Of a stretch of DNA of 64,000 bases, positions 1-8,188 are shown piece after piece. Positions within the stretch are counted from its first letter, which is position 1. The number at the start of each line of letters is the position of its first letter. This DNA is from a virus. The notes beneath the pieces are model-generated. The model saw only the letters and a list, made by a program, of their open reading frames with translations, made no database searches and was not told the origin of the DNA. Location: positions 1-64,000 of IMG/VR virus record IMGVR_UViG_3300025030_001282. One strand, given 5' to 3'. The position numbers and the translations under genes were made by a program.

Positions 1-1
1 C

Positions 2-484
2 GGGAAGCACGAGCCGATGCAGTACGGCTGGAAGGAAGGCGCGGCGCACTACTTCAACGGGGACTTTTCCCAGACCACCGTGATCGACGACGACTTAGAC
101 CTCACCAAGCTATCCAAGCCGGACCTCCTGAAGATGGTTAAGGAACTGCGCCAGAAGGAACCCACCACCGTTATCAGAGTGGACAAGCCCCAGAAGTCGG
201 ACCTGCACCCCACCCAGAAGCCGGTCAGATTGGCAGAGCGCTGCATTATCGCCAGCAGCCGCCCAGGTGAGATAGTGCTGGACCTCTTCAACGGAGGGGG
301 GACCACCCTGATCGCCTGCAGGAAGACCGGCAGAAAGTACCGGGGCAACGAGCTGACGCCGGGCTACACCCAGACTACGCTCAAGCGCTACCAGGAATAT
401 TGCGGGGAAGAGCCCCTGCTACTCCTCCCGGACGGCAAGACCATCCCCTACAGCGAAGTCGAAAGGCAGAGGAGCAAGCAATGA
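2..484 (+). CDS. DNA N-4/N-6 methyltransferase, C-terminal part (5' truncated)
   Basis: The reading frame is open from the left edge, so this is the last ~160 residues of a longer protein; the first Met in view is at 17. Visible signatures are HPTQKP followed by the SAM-binding motif I DLFNGGGTT, in the order (catalytic motif before motif I) typical of beta-class N4/N6 methylases of the COG0863/N6_N4_Mtase family. Such phage enzymes methylate adenine or cytosine and usually protect phage DNA from host restriction. The catalytic DPPY/SPPY motif would lie left of the window. It overlaps the next gene by 4 bp (ATGA). Confidence 0.85.
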   Translation, partial: GKHEPMQYGWKEGAAHYFNGDFSQTTVIDDDLDLTKLSKPDLLKMVKELRQKEPTTVIRVDKPQKSDLHPTQKPVRLAERCIIASSRPGEIVLDLFNGGGTTLIACRKTGRKYRGNELTPGYTQTTLKRYQEYCGEEPLLLLPDGKTIPYSEVERQRSKQ

Positions 485-930
485 ACAGCTGGCAAGAAAA
501 ACGAGAGCGCGAGAGACAGGCCCAGGCGGGCACCCTCCTGAAGGCCTACAACGAATCGATCGAGGTAATGCGGCAGGAGGTGATCGCCAAGAAGGAAAGC
601 GTCATGGAGGCCTTCATCACCAAGGAGCTGAACACGATGATCCTCCCCACCCCGGAGGAGATCGGGCGGCGCGGCAGCATGCGGACCTTCACAGACGGCT
701 ACGAGGAGTTCATTTGGGACGGGGTACCGCGCATCGTGTTCCACCCGGTCGACCTGAAGGTGGTAGACGGCAAGCAGCGCATCGTCCAGGACTACCACAT
801 GGTGCGCCTTGACGAGGACGGGAAGGAGATCGTAGACGAGTTCCGGGCCGCGCACCCGGTCATGTCTCAGGAGGAGCAGGAAGCACAGTGCGTCAGGGAA
901 GACGAGGAGCCCGGCAATGGGAACTGCTAG
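481..930 (+). CDS. Hypothetical phage protein, 149 aa
   Basis: Starts at ATG 481, which overlaps the stop of the methyltransferase gene, implying translational coupling. The N-terminal ~55 residues are strongly charged and probably helical (repeated Arg/Glu/Lys/Gln). The middle contains a Trp-Asp-Gly-Val-Pro stretch and the C-terminus is acidic. No family recognised. An upstream in-frame Met at 400 lies inside the methyltransferase gene and was rejected. Confidence 0.7.
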   Translation: MNSWQEKRERERQAQAGTLLKAYNESIEVMRQEVIAKKESVMEAFITKELNTMILPTPEEIGRRGSMRTFTDGYEEFIWDGVPRIVFHPVDLKVVDGKQRIVQDYHMVRLDEDGKEIVDEFRAAHPVMSQEEQEAQCVREDEEPGNGNC

Positions 931-1747
931 GACCACGCTGGCAGAGCTGCAGGCGGACCCCCATAACGCCGCCCTCCTGGCCGCAGGCTGGCTTATCGTC
1001 CCGTGCTCCTGCATGTGTGGCGGGGAGTGGGCATGGATTAACCCGGACAGCAGGATGCACGGCTGCGTTTGCCACAACACCCCGAACAAGAGCAACGACG
1101 CCATCGACGCGCTCCGGGAGGCTTTATCCAAGCCCACCGGGGAGATAGACGGCAACCTGCGGCTCGAAAACCTGGACCCGGCCCTCACCGAGGTGACGGT
1201 CACCCACAAGACCATCCACGCCATGAGAAAGCTCACCCGGAAGCGCAACGCCAAGGGCAGGCGTGTGATGAAGATCAGGTACATGAAGAGCCAGCCGAGA
1301 ACCCGCAAGGACTGGAGCAAGACGGAGTTCCGCGAGGTAGACTGCACGCACCTTGTCCCTCCCCTCCCGGCGATCGATTGCCTGACCGAGTGCGAGCACA
1401 TCGGGGCCTGCTGCAAATCGTTCGTCCTTTGGGTAAGCGGGATGCCCTGGCCGGAAACGCAGGACGCGATCGAGGCGCAGGCAGGGATAGACAAGAGGGG
1501 CCTCCCCTTCCAGGTCCAGGCGCACGGCAGCACGGTCTACACCGACACCAACGAGCTGACCGGGAAGCACGTCTGGTACCTGACCTGCAAGGCCCTGATG
1601 GACGACGGGCTCTGCGGCATTTACGACAACCGCCCGGACCTATGCAAAACCTTCCGCCCCGGCGCGGATCCGCTTTGCATCAAGCACCCGGACAACGAGG
1701 CAGCTAGAGCACGATTCGCGCTAGGCATGGGTGAGCCCATAGTGTAG
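917..1747 (+). CDS. YkgJ-family (CxxCxxCC) metal-chelating protein
   Basis: 276 aa, ATG 917 preceded by GAGGAG. The C-terminal half (about residues 155-260) carries the YkgJ/UPF0153 signature: CEHIGACC, then a Cys before LMDDGLCGIY, then NRPDLCKTF, with a final Cys. This family binds zinc or an iron-sulfur cluster through these cysteines; its biochemical role is unknown. The N-terminal half has a separate Cys cluster (CSCMCGG, CVC) that may form a second metal site. It overlaps the previous gene by 14 bp. Its stop codon lies inside a copy of the 15-bp element (1743-1757). Confidence 0.75.
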   Translation: MGTARTTLAELQADPHNAALLAAGWLIVPCSCMCGGEWAWINPDSRMHGCVCHNTPNKSNDAIDALREALSKPTGEIDGNLRLENLDPALTEVTVTHKTIHAMRKLTRKRNAKGRRVMKIRYMKSQPRTRKDWSKTEFREVDCTHLVPPLPAIDCLTECEHIGACCKSFVLWVSGMPWPETQDAIEAQAGIDKRGLPFQVQAHGSTVYTDTNELTGKHVWYLTCKALMDDGLCGIYDNRPDLCKTFRPGADPLCIKHPDNEAARARFALGMGEPIV

Positions 1748-1757
1748 CGTATGCCAA
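1743..1757 (+). promoter_or_regulatory. 15-bp recurrent element, copy 1 (forward)
   Basis: TGTAGCGTATGCCAA. It covers the TAG stop of the YkgJ gene and sits just before the next gene. One of at least 11 copies of consensus TGTAGCGYATADCAA in the window. Confidence 0.6.
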
Positions 1758-1777
1758 CACCAACAAGGGGACCGCCG

Positions 1778-2008
1778 ATGAAGAAGCAGACCGACATTGC
1801 AGTGAAGCTCAGAGAGATAGCCACCAGGGCGCAGGCAGACACCACCGACACCACGGCCCTGATAGAAGCAGCCGAAACCCTCGAGGAGAACGCCCGCATC
1901 GTTGAGCTGGCCGCACACCCGGAGTGCCCGGCAGGCCTTGGCTTCGGCGGAACCCTAGCATGGCACCGCGACAAGATCAATAAGCTCCGGCAGAGGCCCC
2001 AGGCATGA
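1778..2008 (+). CDS. Hypothetical phage protein, 76 aa
   Basis: ATG 1778 is preferred because AAGGGGA lies ~7 bp upstream. The earlier in-frame ATG at 1751 falls inside the 15-bp element and has no ribosome binding site. The protein is mainly helical, with an Ala/Thr/Glu-rich middle and one Pro-Glu-Cys-Pro-Ala-Gly segment. No family recognised. It overlaps the next gene by ATGA. Confidence 0.65.
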   Translation: MKKQTDIAVKLREIATRAQADTTDTTALIEAAETLEENARIVELAAHPECPAGLGFGGTLAWHRDKINKLRQRPQA

Positions 2009-2277
2009 CCAAGGAGCCAGCAGAACATGCGTACTCCGTCGAGGCGGAATACACAGAACCTGCTAATTCTGACCCGCGAAAGGCGCAGACCCTTGACGAG
2101 GCAGCGCAAAACCCGAACGGGACATGGGACGTGGCAAAGGCGCTCTCCTGGCTGACAGAAGTGCTGAGCCCCGGCAACGGCATCCCGGTAGAAGAGGTAA
2201 GGCAGCAGTTCGCAGCAGCAATCGAGAAGAAGCGGCAGCAGACCACACCAGGAGACGGCAATGACCCAGCAACCTGA
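2005..2277 (+). CDS. Hypothetical phage protein, 90 aa
   Basis: Start-stop overlap with the preceding gene. Acidic N-terminus, then a segment with WDVAKALSWL and a basic, Gln-rich tail. No domain recognised. It lies directly upstream of the terminase small subunit and overlaps it by 17 bp, so it probably belongs to the packaging operon. Confidence 0.65.
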   Translation: MTKEPAEHAYSVEAEYTEPANSDPRKAQTLDEAAQNPNGTWDVAKALSWLTEVLSPGNGIPVEEVRQQFAAAIEKKRQQTTPGDGNDPAT

Positions 2278-2836
2278 AAAGCCTGGAAGCAAGGCCAAGG
2301 GGCAAGCAGCTAAACCCTCGAAAAACAAGAAGAAACCGGAACCGAAGGCCCAGGCCCCGAGGAAGACGCCAAAGAAGCCCGACATCAAGGGACCGCGCAC
2401 CCGAGAGAAGAAGATCCTGAAGGAAACGAACCCGAAAGGCCGCCCGACGAAGTTCGTCCCGGAGACAATAGACAGGATTTTGCTGGCCCTGAAGGGCGGG
2501 AACTACATCGAAACGGCAGCCGCATTCGCAGGCGTGAACAAGACGACGCTGTACGAATGGCTGAAGCTTGGAGCAGCCGAAGAGGAGGGTCCGTACCGCG
2601 ATTTTTCCAACGCAGTAGAGGAATCGATAGCGATCGGAGAAGCCACAGACGTGCAACGTGTTGGAAATGCAGGGAAAGACGACTGGCGAGCGGCTGCATG
2701 GAGACTGGAGCGTAGACACTCGAAAAGATGGGGCCGCAAGGAGCACATCGAGGTCACGAAACCGAAACTGGAAGAAATGAGCGACGAGGAAATCATTGCA
2801 ATACTCGCGAGCGGAGCTGCAGAGGGAACTGAATAA
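2261..2836 (+). CDS. terS: Terminase small subunit
   Basis: 191 aa. After a Lys/Pro-rich N-terminal ~55 residues comes GRPTKFVPETIDRILLAL and a helix-turn-helix (GGNYIETAAAFAGV, then NKTTLYEWLKLG), the usual DNA-recognition module of TerS proteins. A conserved helical region with EGPYRDFSNAVEESIAIGEA follows. TerS selects phage DNA for packaging and recruits TerL. Its position directly before the GpA-type large subunit, with a 41-bp overlap, supports the call. Confidence 0.85.
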   Translation: MTQQPEKPGSKAKGQAAKPSKNKKKPEPKAQAPRKTPKKPDIKGPRTREKKILKETNPKGRPTKFVPETIDRILLALKGGNYIETAAAFAGVNKTTLYEWLKLGAAEEEGPYRDFSNAVEESIAIGEATDVQRVGNAGKDDWRAAAWRLERRHSKRWGRKEHIEVTKPKLEEMSDEEIIAILASGAAEGTE

Positions 2837-4853
2837 GCGGGAAGAAGCGAAGAGGCTCGCCATCGCCAAGGAAGCAAGACGGCGCGGCCTGATCACGCTG
2901 GACACTTTCCTGGGCTCCATCAAGCCGGAGATCGTGCGCAATTGCCCGGACAACATGTTCGATTTTGTGGAGGGGCTCCGCAAGAAGGGCCTGCGCGTCG
3001 ACAACTTCCCCTTCCGCTGGGAGGGCTTCGAGTACCTGGAGGAGATATATCGCAACATCCGGTTCACCGGGCAGAGCAACGAGGAGGGCCTGAGCCTCAC
3101 GCTTATGTGTGGTGCCCAGGTGGCCAAGTCGGTGACCGCCTTCCTTTCCTGCACGCACATGCCCCTTTTCTTCTGGGGCCGGTACTTTGGCTACTACCTG
3201 CCGAACGAGAAGATGGCCAATGACTTTTCCGCCGAGCGTTACAAGCCGATGGTGCGAGGGATTGCCGAGATCAAGCCGCTATGGGGTAACGACCCGACCA
3301 GCGACGACAACGAGAAGCAGACCGACAAGAAGGGCGTTCGAACCATAGGCCCCTCGAAGATCATCTTCAGCTACATGGGCGGCTCGACCTCCACCGAAGG
3401 CTGGCCGCTGCTCGGCGTTTGCTTTGACGAGGTGCGCCGGATGCTGGACAAGGACATCGAACTCGTGCGCGAGCGTATGTCCCACTCGGCCTACCCGATT
3501 GAGATGCTGTTTTCCACGGCGGGGTTCCCGGACATCAACATCGACCTAGCGTTCAAGCAGAGCAACCAGAACAAGTTCCACACCCGCTGCGGCTGCAAAG
3601 ACGGCGTGATCCTGTCCGAGGTTTTCCCGCAATGCATCGCGGAGAACACCGGCATTGGCCCGGCCATGAAGAAGCTGCCGAAGTACTTCTACTGCTGCCC
3701 GATTTGCAAGACGATCATCCTGAATCCCAGGGACGGCCACTGGAGGATGCACAACCCCGCCAGCAAAAAGATGGGCTACCACATACCGCAGACCCTCTCC
3801 TGCGCCCAAACCGCAGGCAAGATTATCGAGGCCTTCCGCAACGCCAAGAACGTCCAGGAATTCTACAACTCGAAACTCGGCGTCAGCTACCTGCCGAAGG
3901 ACGCCATGATCGTGACCGAGGCGATACTGCGGGCCACGGTGAACAAAGACCTGAAGTGGCTGAAGACCGGGCGCAACTTTGCGATGGGCATCGATCAGAT
4001 GGGCAACTTTAACGTGGTGACCATCCGGTGCTGGGGCGAGAAAAGTGACTTAGGCGCGTACAAGTCCAGGCTGGTCCACCTGGAGATGATCTACTCGGAA
4101 GACCCGTGGGAGCGCTGCACCGAGCTGATGCAGCAGTATGACATAGCCGTCTGTGTCGCCGACGCGGCCCCGAACTTCAACGAGGCCCGGCGCTTCGCCA
4201 AAAAGCGGGAGCACGTTGGGCGCGTCTTCCTCTGCGAGTACAACTACACCCCAGAGAAGGGCGACGATGATATCTGCGAGTGGGGGGACCGACCGAAGAA
4301 GACCGTCAGTCAGCGGAAATCGAGCGAAGAGACGATCAACAAGTACCGCGTCCGCGCTAACCGCTACCTTGCCATCGAATGGAACCTGAAGAAGTTCGTC
4401 GAGCGCCTGAAGGAGCAGCCGGACGAGCGCACCCTTGACGCCACGTGGCAGAACGACCTGGGCAAGCCGGTGAACGGTCCGATCTGCCAGGACGTCTATT
4501 GGGTCCACCTGCAGAAGATCGCCAGGGTGATGGAGACGGACGAGGAGACAGGCGAGATCAAGATGAACTTCGTGAACCTCGGCCTGGATCCGCACTTCCT
4601 GCACGCTGACCTTTACTGCGAGCTGGCGCTGTCCAGGATCAATCCGGACCAGAAGGGGAAAGCGTTCGGGGACTACGGCGAGCGCGTGCGCAGTAAGGTC
4701 AAGAAGGGCGAACACGACTGGCAGCAGCAGGGAGCCACCCCCATCTACACCTGCAGCGAGTGCGGGCTGGCCGTGCGGATCAAGGGCGACCAGACCCCGC
4801 AGCAGGCAGCCGAGAAGGCGGGCTTCAAGAAGTGCGAGCCGAAGCAAGCATAA
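2796..4853 (+). CDS. terL: Terminase large subunit, GpA type
   Basis: 685 aa, the ATP-driven DNA-packaging motor and headful/cos nuclease. The start is TTG 2796 with GAGGA ~7 bp upstream, inside the TerS gene. Visible motifs: Walker A-like CGAQVAKS at about residue 106, Walker B VCFDE at about 208, a Cys cluster (CGC, then CCPICK near 300) typical of GpA terminases, and the nuclease acidic motifs GIDQMG (Asp ~400) and VADAAPN. Length is close to lambda gpA (641 aa). A second CxxC in the C-terminal tail (CSECG) is unusual. Confidence 0.93.
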   Translation: MQYSRAELQRELNKREEAKRLAIAKEARRRGLITLDTFLGSIKPEIVRNCPDNMFDFVEGLRKKGLRVDNFPFRWEGFEYLEEIYRNIRFTGQSNEEGLSLTLMCGAQVAKSVTAFLSCTHMPLFFWGRYFGYYLPNEKMANDFSAERYKPMVRGIAEIKPLWGNDPTSDDNEKQTDKKGVRTIGPSKIIFSYMGGSTSTEGWPLLGVCFDEVRRMLDKDIELVRERMSHSAYPIEMLFSTAGFPDINIDLAFKQSNQNKFHTRCGCKDGVILSEVFPQCIAENTGIGPAMKKLPKYFYCCPICKTIILNPRDGHWRMHNPASKKMGYHIPQTLSCAQTAGKIIEAFRNAKNVQEFYNSKLGVSYLPKDAMIVTEAILRATVNKDLKWLKTGRNFAMGIDQMGNFNVVTIRCWGEKSDLGAYKSRLVHLEMIYSEDPWERCTELMQQYDIAVCVADAAPNFNEARRFAKKREHVGRVFLCEYNYTPEKGDDDICEWGDRPKKTVSQRKSSEETINKYRVRANRYLAIEWNLKKFVERLKEQPDERTLDATWQNDLGKPVNGPICQDVYWVHLQKIARVMETDEETGEIKMNFVNLGLDPHFLHADLYCELALSRINPDQKGKAFGDYGERVRSKVKKGEHDWQQQGATPIYTCSECGLAVRIKGDQTPQQAAEKAGFKKCEPKQA

Positions 4854-4916
4854 GCAGGGAAACCAATCGTAAAAGCACCGGGTTACAAATAGGCCGGGCC
4901 CTTAAAGGAGAGCACC

Positions 4917-5246
4917 ATGAAAGCGAAACCCGTCAAGCTAGTCCACGGAGAAGGATACATCGAGTGCCCCATATCGGAGGCCACCCACGTCACGCTGAAC
5001 ATACCCGGCCCGAGCGGCATCCTGACCTTGCCGGTGATCCTGAGCGGCACCAGGGAGGGGACCGGCTGCTGGTCCTGGAACGGGAGCACCGAGGCCCCGA
5101 CGCTTCGCCCGAGCGTGCTCACCAACGGGCACGACTTCCGCTGCCATTCGTGGATCAACGACGGGCAGGCGCAGTTCCTTACCGACAGCTCCCACGAGCA
5201 TGCGGGCAAGACCCTGGACCTCCTGGACGTGGACGCATCAGAGTAG
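4917..5246 (+). CDS. DUF6527-like phage protein
   Basis: 109 aa with AAAGGAG before ATG 4917. The run CWSWNGSTEAPTLRPSV, then CHSWINDGQAQFL and a DSSHEHAGKTLDL segment matches a widespread phage family (DUF6527, often misnamed ammonia monooxygenase), which carries Cys/His residues thought to bind metal. Function unknown. It is the first gene of the small-gene block after the terminase. Confidence 0.75.
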   Translation: MKAKPVKLVHGEGYIECPISEATHVTLNIPGPSGILTLPVILSGTREGTGCWSWNGSTEAPTLRPSVLTNGHDFRCHSWINDGQAQFLTDSSHEHAGKTLDLLDVDASE

Positions 5247-5278
5247 GCGGTAGCCTTTCCGATACCAGGGGGAATACC

Positions 5279-5479
5279 ATGACGCTTTCAACGCACCGGA
5301 CAATCCAACTCCACAACCTTGAGGATACCTGCTCGGCAAGAGCCCGTGTTTTGCGCCGTGGTGCCGACAACCTTGCTCGCATCGGGAATGACAAGGGCGC
5401 AGGCTATCAGCTGCGCCGCGCCCTGAAGGCTGAGCGGGTAGCGGCGAAGTGCCGCGCCCGCCTGGAAGCAACCGCGTGA
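5279..5479 (+). CDS. Hypothetical basic protein, 66 aa
   Basis: ATG 5279 follows GGGGGA. The protein is very rich in Arg, Ala and Leu (RARVLRRGADNLARIG) and predicted helical, which could suit nucleic-acid binding. No family recognised. It overlaps the next gene by GTGA. Confidence 0.6.
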   Translation: MTLSTHRTIQLHNLEDTCSARARVLRRGADNLARIGNDKGAGYQLRRALKAERVAAKCRARLEATA

Positions 5480-5736
5480 CTACCAAGATTAAAAGGCCGC
5501 GAGCGAGCGACCCTCAAAACGATGGGCCTGCTCCTGCGTGCGCTGAAGAGTGCCTGTATAGGCAAAAGTTCACCGGCTTTGCTTTACAACGCAACGCGCT
5601 GCGCTCGGAGCTGGCCTCCATGATCGAGCCCTATCGTTGCGGCTGGAACATCAAACCGGGCGCTCTAGGCGGAGAACCGCTGGACTATGAGCCGTGCATA
5701 CACGTTCCATCGCCATTAAAAGCCGCGACCCGATAA
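5476..5736 (+). CDS. Hypothetical protein, 86 aa
   Basis: GTG 5476 chosen because it forms a GTGA overlap with the preceding stop; a GTG at 5449 is the alternative. Contains CAEECLY and a further Cys in EPYRCGW, so a metal site is possible. No family recognised. Confidence 0.55.
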   Translation: MTTKIKRPRASDPQNDGPAPACAEECLYRQKFTGFALQRNALRSELASMIEPYRCGWNIKPGALGGEPLDYEPCIHVPSPLKAATR

Positions 5737-5746
5737 AGGAGACAGC

Positions 5747-6439
5747 ATGAAGACTACCACCGACGAAATAGCGCTGGGCATCGTCAAGGCATGGCGAACC
5801 GGGGCGTACTATGACCAGTGCCAAGCCGACGCTGCGCTGCAGTCAGCCATCAACGACCAGCTGAAGCTGATCTACCGCCGCACCCGGCAGATGGAGGAGA
5901 TCGGCAAACTGATCCGGGAGCAGGACAACCGCATTACCGACGCCCCCATTTTTATCGTGCAGCAAAAGAACCGCATCTACGGCATGGACGACGGGTACAC
6001 CGACGCCTACGACTGGTGCCACACCGACGGCGAAGGGACCGCCGACGAGGTGCTGGCTAAGCGCCTGGACGCCAAGGACCGCCAAGGCAAGAGCACCGGC
6101 AAATGGGAGAAGATCGGGTACCAGGATACCTGGGAGTTCGTGACGGCCTGTTTTACCGAGCAGGCGTGCCTCGACTACCTGAAGCGGAACGGCCACAACC
6201 TGAAGGAGACGCGCATCTACGCCGACGGCAGCTACCGCAACGAGGAGTACCGGGCGGTCCGGGAGTTCCTGATGGGGATGCCCGAGCCGGAGATATGCGA
6301 GTGGACCGAGTGCCCCGAGGAGAACCCCAAGGCGACAAGGACCATGTGGAAGGGCGCATGCGGCTCAGCCGATCTTTTTCCCAGGACCGGACCCACGGGC
6401 ACCTGCCGCTGCGGCAAGCCGGTTAAGGTGACCGCATGA
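5747..6439 (+). CDS. Conserved phage protein, 230 aa
   Basis: Good ribosome binding site (AAAGGAG). The C-terminal half contains FVTACFTEQACLDYL and NGHNLKETRIYADGSYRNEE, a block that recurs in many phage proteins of unknown function, followed by CRCGKP at the end, which may bind zinc. Its downstream neighbour overlaps by 4 bp. Accessory gene; role unknown. Confidence 0.7.
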   Translation: MKTTTDEIALGIVKAWRTGAYYDQCQADAALQSAINDQLKLIYRRTRQMEEIGKLIREQDNRITDAPIFIVQQKNRIYGMDDGYTDAYDWCHTDGEGTADEVLAKRLDAKDRQGKSTGKWEKIGYQDTWEFVTACFTEQACLDYLKRNGHNLKETRIYADGSYRNEEYRAVREFLMGMPEPEICEWTECPEENPKATRTMWKGACGSADLFPRTGPTGTCRCGKPVKVTA

Positions 6440-6654
6440 ACCGCCTGGACGACGGCCCACCCATGAAGCGGCAGCACACCAGGAAGCAGAGCCGACTCGA
6501 AGACACCACCGGGCATAACGGACACTGTAAGCACGCGGACAGCGGGTACTGCAAGCACCCCGAAACCCAGCGCAATATCAGAAGGTGCAAGTACGCCATC
6601 CGCACCAACAAGCCAGGCGAAGACCCCTGCGTCGCATGCGAAAGGGAGCTGTAA
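6436..6654 (+). CDS. Cys-rich small protein, 72 aa
   Basis: ATGA overlap with the upstream gene. Five Cys and three His in the C-terminal 45 residues (GHCKHADSGYCKHP, RRCKYA, DPCVACER) indicate a compact metal-binding fold. Strongly basic. It is the last gene before an intergenic gap that holds copy 2 of the 15-bp element. No family recognised. Confidence 0.65.
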   Translation: MNRLDDGPPMKRQHTRKQSRLEDTTGHNGHCKHADSGYCKHPETQRNIRRCKYAIRTNKPGEDPCVACEREL

Positions 6655-6705
6655 TGGCACACCTCAGAACAGATTAAAGGGCGGCCTTTCTCATTGTGAG
6701 CAAGC

Positions 6706-6720
6706 TGTAGCGCATATCAA
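6706..6720 (+). promoter_or_regulatory. 15-bp recurrent element, copy 2 (forward)
   Basis: TGTAGCGCATATCAA in the 85-bp gap before the lectin-fold gene. The flanks CAAGC on the left and C on the right are shared with copy 5 at 20936, so conservation extends beyond the 15 bp. A small AAAGG-GCGG-CCTTT hairpin precedes it. Confidence 0.65.
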
Positions 6721-6739
6721 CCACCAAAAGGAGACACAG

Positions 6740-7690
6740 ATGCAGACCGAGATCATCATGAAGGACGAACTTCGAGCGGAAGTAGAGGCGGCATCGGGCG
6801 GCAAGCAGACCATCATCCGCACTGCCAAAGGCCAGCCGAGCTATTTCAACATCATTCCCCGCGCCGACCTGCCGGGGCACCCGGCGTTCCTCGTGGGCGG
6901 CGTGGAGAAATCCGATCTGTTCCTTGGCACTTATCAGGCCACCGTCCGCGACGGCGAAGCGCTTTCCCTGCCCGGCGAGGATCCCACCACCAACATCAAT
7001 TACGACAGCGCCCGCGCCGTCTGCCTCGCCTGCGGTCCGGGCTTCCACATGCTCACGAACTGGGAATGGGCGCTGATCGCTCATTTGGTCGCCGCTGCCG
7101 GTAACGACGTGCGCGGTAACACCAACTGGGGCAAATCCCATTCGCACCCCGAGGAGCGCGGCACCTCGGCCAGGGGTACCAACAGGACGCTCACCGGCTC
7201 CGGTCCCGATGCGTGGCGGCACGACGGTACGCCGTATGGCATCGCCGATCTCGTGGGCAACGTCTGGGAATGGGTCGATGGCTTGAAGCTGGTATCCGGC
7301 CAGATCATCATGCCGCCCGACAACAATTTCAGCCTCGCTGAAGCGGAGTGGCCGACAACCGGGGTCTGCATCGACCTCGTGAACGGCGAGCCCGTCATCT
7401 CCAGCGAAGTCACCAAAAGGGGCTGGAATGGGAGGTACTTTAACGACGTCGTCTCTGCCAAGGGTTTCGAGGCCCCGGCCAGCATCAAGCAGGCGTTGCT
7501 TTGCCCCAGCGAGGCATCCCAGCTTCCAGGCTACTACTGGGCAGATAACACTGAGGGGTTCGAGGCTCTGCCGCTCCGTGGGGGCAGTTGGAGCTACACC
7601 TCCCATGCTGGCCTGGCTGCGTTGAGCTTGAACATCCAGCGCTCCATCGTGTACACGGGCCTCGGGTTCCGCCCCGCTTTTATCGGATAA
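6740..7690 (+). CDS. C-type-lectin/FGE-fold protein, probable DGR variable protein
   Basis: 316 aa, AAAGGAG upstream. The middle and C-terminal parts show the formylglycine-generating-enzyme/C-type-lectin fold used by phage receptor-binding proteins: NWEWALIAHLVAA, RGNTNWG, TGSGPDAWRHD, GIADLVGNVWEWVDG and a terminal LRGGSW to LGFRPAF segment. In diversity-generating retroelement targets the terminal segment is the variable region; here codons in it look like products of adenine substitution (AGT, TAC, AGC, CAT, ATC, TCC where Asn codons are usual). A GC-rich hairpin follows the stop, as in known systems. It probably decorates the tail fibre and binds the host. No reverse transcriptase or template repeat is present in the window. 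Confidence 0.75.
   Translation: MQTEIIMKDELRAEVEAASGGKQTIIRTAKGQPSYFNIIPRADLPGHPAFLVGGVEKSDLFLGTYQATVRDGEALSLPGEDPTTNINYDSARAVCLACGPGFHMLTNWEWALIAHLVAAAGNDVRGNTNWGKSHSHPEERGTSARGTNRTLTGSGPDAWRHDGTPYGIADLVGNVWEWVDGLKLVSGQIIMPPDNNFSLAEAEWPTTGVCIDLVNGEPVISSEVTKRGWNGRYFNDVVSAKGFEAPASIKQALLCPSEASQLPGYYWADNTEGFEALPLRGGSWSYTSHAGLAALSLNIQRSIVYTGLGFRPAFIG
7561..7690 (+). repeat. Candidate DGR variable repeat (VR) and IMH
   Basis: The 3' end of the lectin-fold gene, from the codons for LPLRGGSW to the stop, is the position where diversity-generating retroelements place the VR. The last ~25 bp coding GFRPAF would be the IMH. Boundaries are inferred because no template repeat is in the window. Confidence 0.45.
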
Positions 7691-7725
7691 TCTGGTATCT
7701 GAGATCCTGATTATCTGAATGGGTT

Positions 7726-7748
7726 AGCAGGGGCGAAGAGCCCCTGCT
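7726..7748 (+). other. GC-rich hairpin/cruciform downstream of the VR
   Basis: Perfect 9-bp inverted repeat AGCAGGGGC / GCCCCTGCT with a 5-nt loop GAAGA, 35 bp after the stop of the lectin-fold gene. Known DGRs have a short GC-rich cruciform just after the IMH that promotes homing. There is no U-run, so it is a poor terminator. The rest of the gap (7749-7806) shows only the next gene's ribosome binding site. Confidence 0.6.
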
Positions 7749-7806
7749 GCCCGAAGGGCGATACGCCGGTACAACTGACGATGTTTTAAGCGAACCAGGA
7801 GGACGG

Positions 7807-8157
7807 ATGCTGTGCATTTTAATAACGGCGCTGGCCCTGACTATCCCTCTGCAGCGTCCGCACCTGACGCTCGCGCAAGGTATCGTCGAGAGCCACTGCA
7901 ACCCGTATGCAATAGGCAAGGCCAAAGAGAAGGGCGCGTACCAAGTGACTGAAAAGTATTGGGGTAAGGTGCCGCAGGGGCACACGGCCCAGGCTCAGCA
8001 GGCAGAGCAAATCATGAACGAGCTACTGCTGGCATCCGGCAACGACGTGAGCCACGCGCTGGAGCTTTACAACGGCGGCGAGTCCAACAAGGCGACCAGG
8101 AAGTACCGGCAACGGGTTATAAGCAAGGCGCTGGAACTCGCAATGCTCGGAGAGTAG
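7807..8157 (+). CDS. Lytic transglycosylase-like protein (SLT fold)
   Basis: 116 aa; AGGAGG upstream of ATG 7807. A short hydrophobic N-terminus (about residues 1-20) may be a signal or signal-anchor. The rest resembles a small SLT domain: AQGIVESHCNPYA with the catalytic Glu and following Ser, GAYQVTEKYWG in place of the GLMQ motif, and ALELYNGG near the end. It would cleave peptidoglycan glycan strands, during either lysis or entry. The small membrane gene at 10366 could be a partner but is separated by one large gene. Confidence 0.7.
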   Translation: MLCILITALALTIPLQRPHLTLAQGIVESHCNPYAIGKAKEKGAYQVTEKYWGKVPQGHTAQAQQAEQIMNELLLASGNDVSHALELYNGGESNKATRKYRQRVISKALELAMLGE

Positions 8158-8188
8158 GAAGCAGCACACCACCAACCAAGGAGGCAAC

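Noticed and set aside
448-1533. 361-codon minus-strand open frame over the first genes
   Set aside because: Lies opposite well supported overlapping plus-strand genes and has no start signal.
1751-1777. Upstream ATG for the 76-aa gene
   Set aside because: It falls inside the 15-bp element with no ribosome site; ATG 1778 has AAGGGGA.
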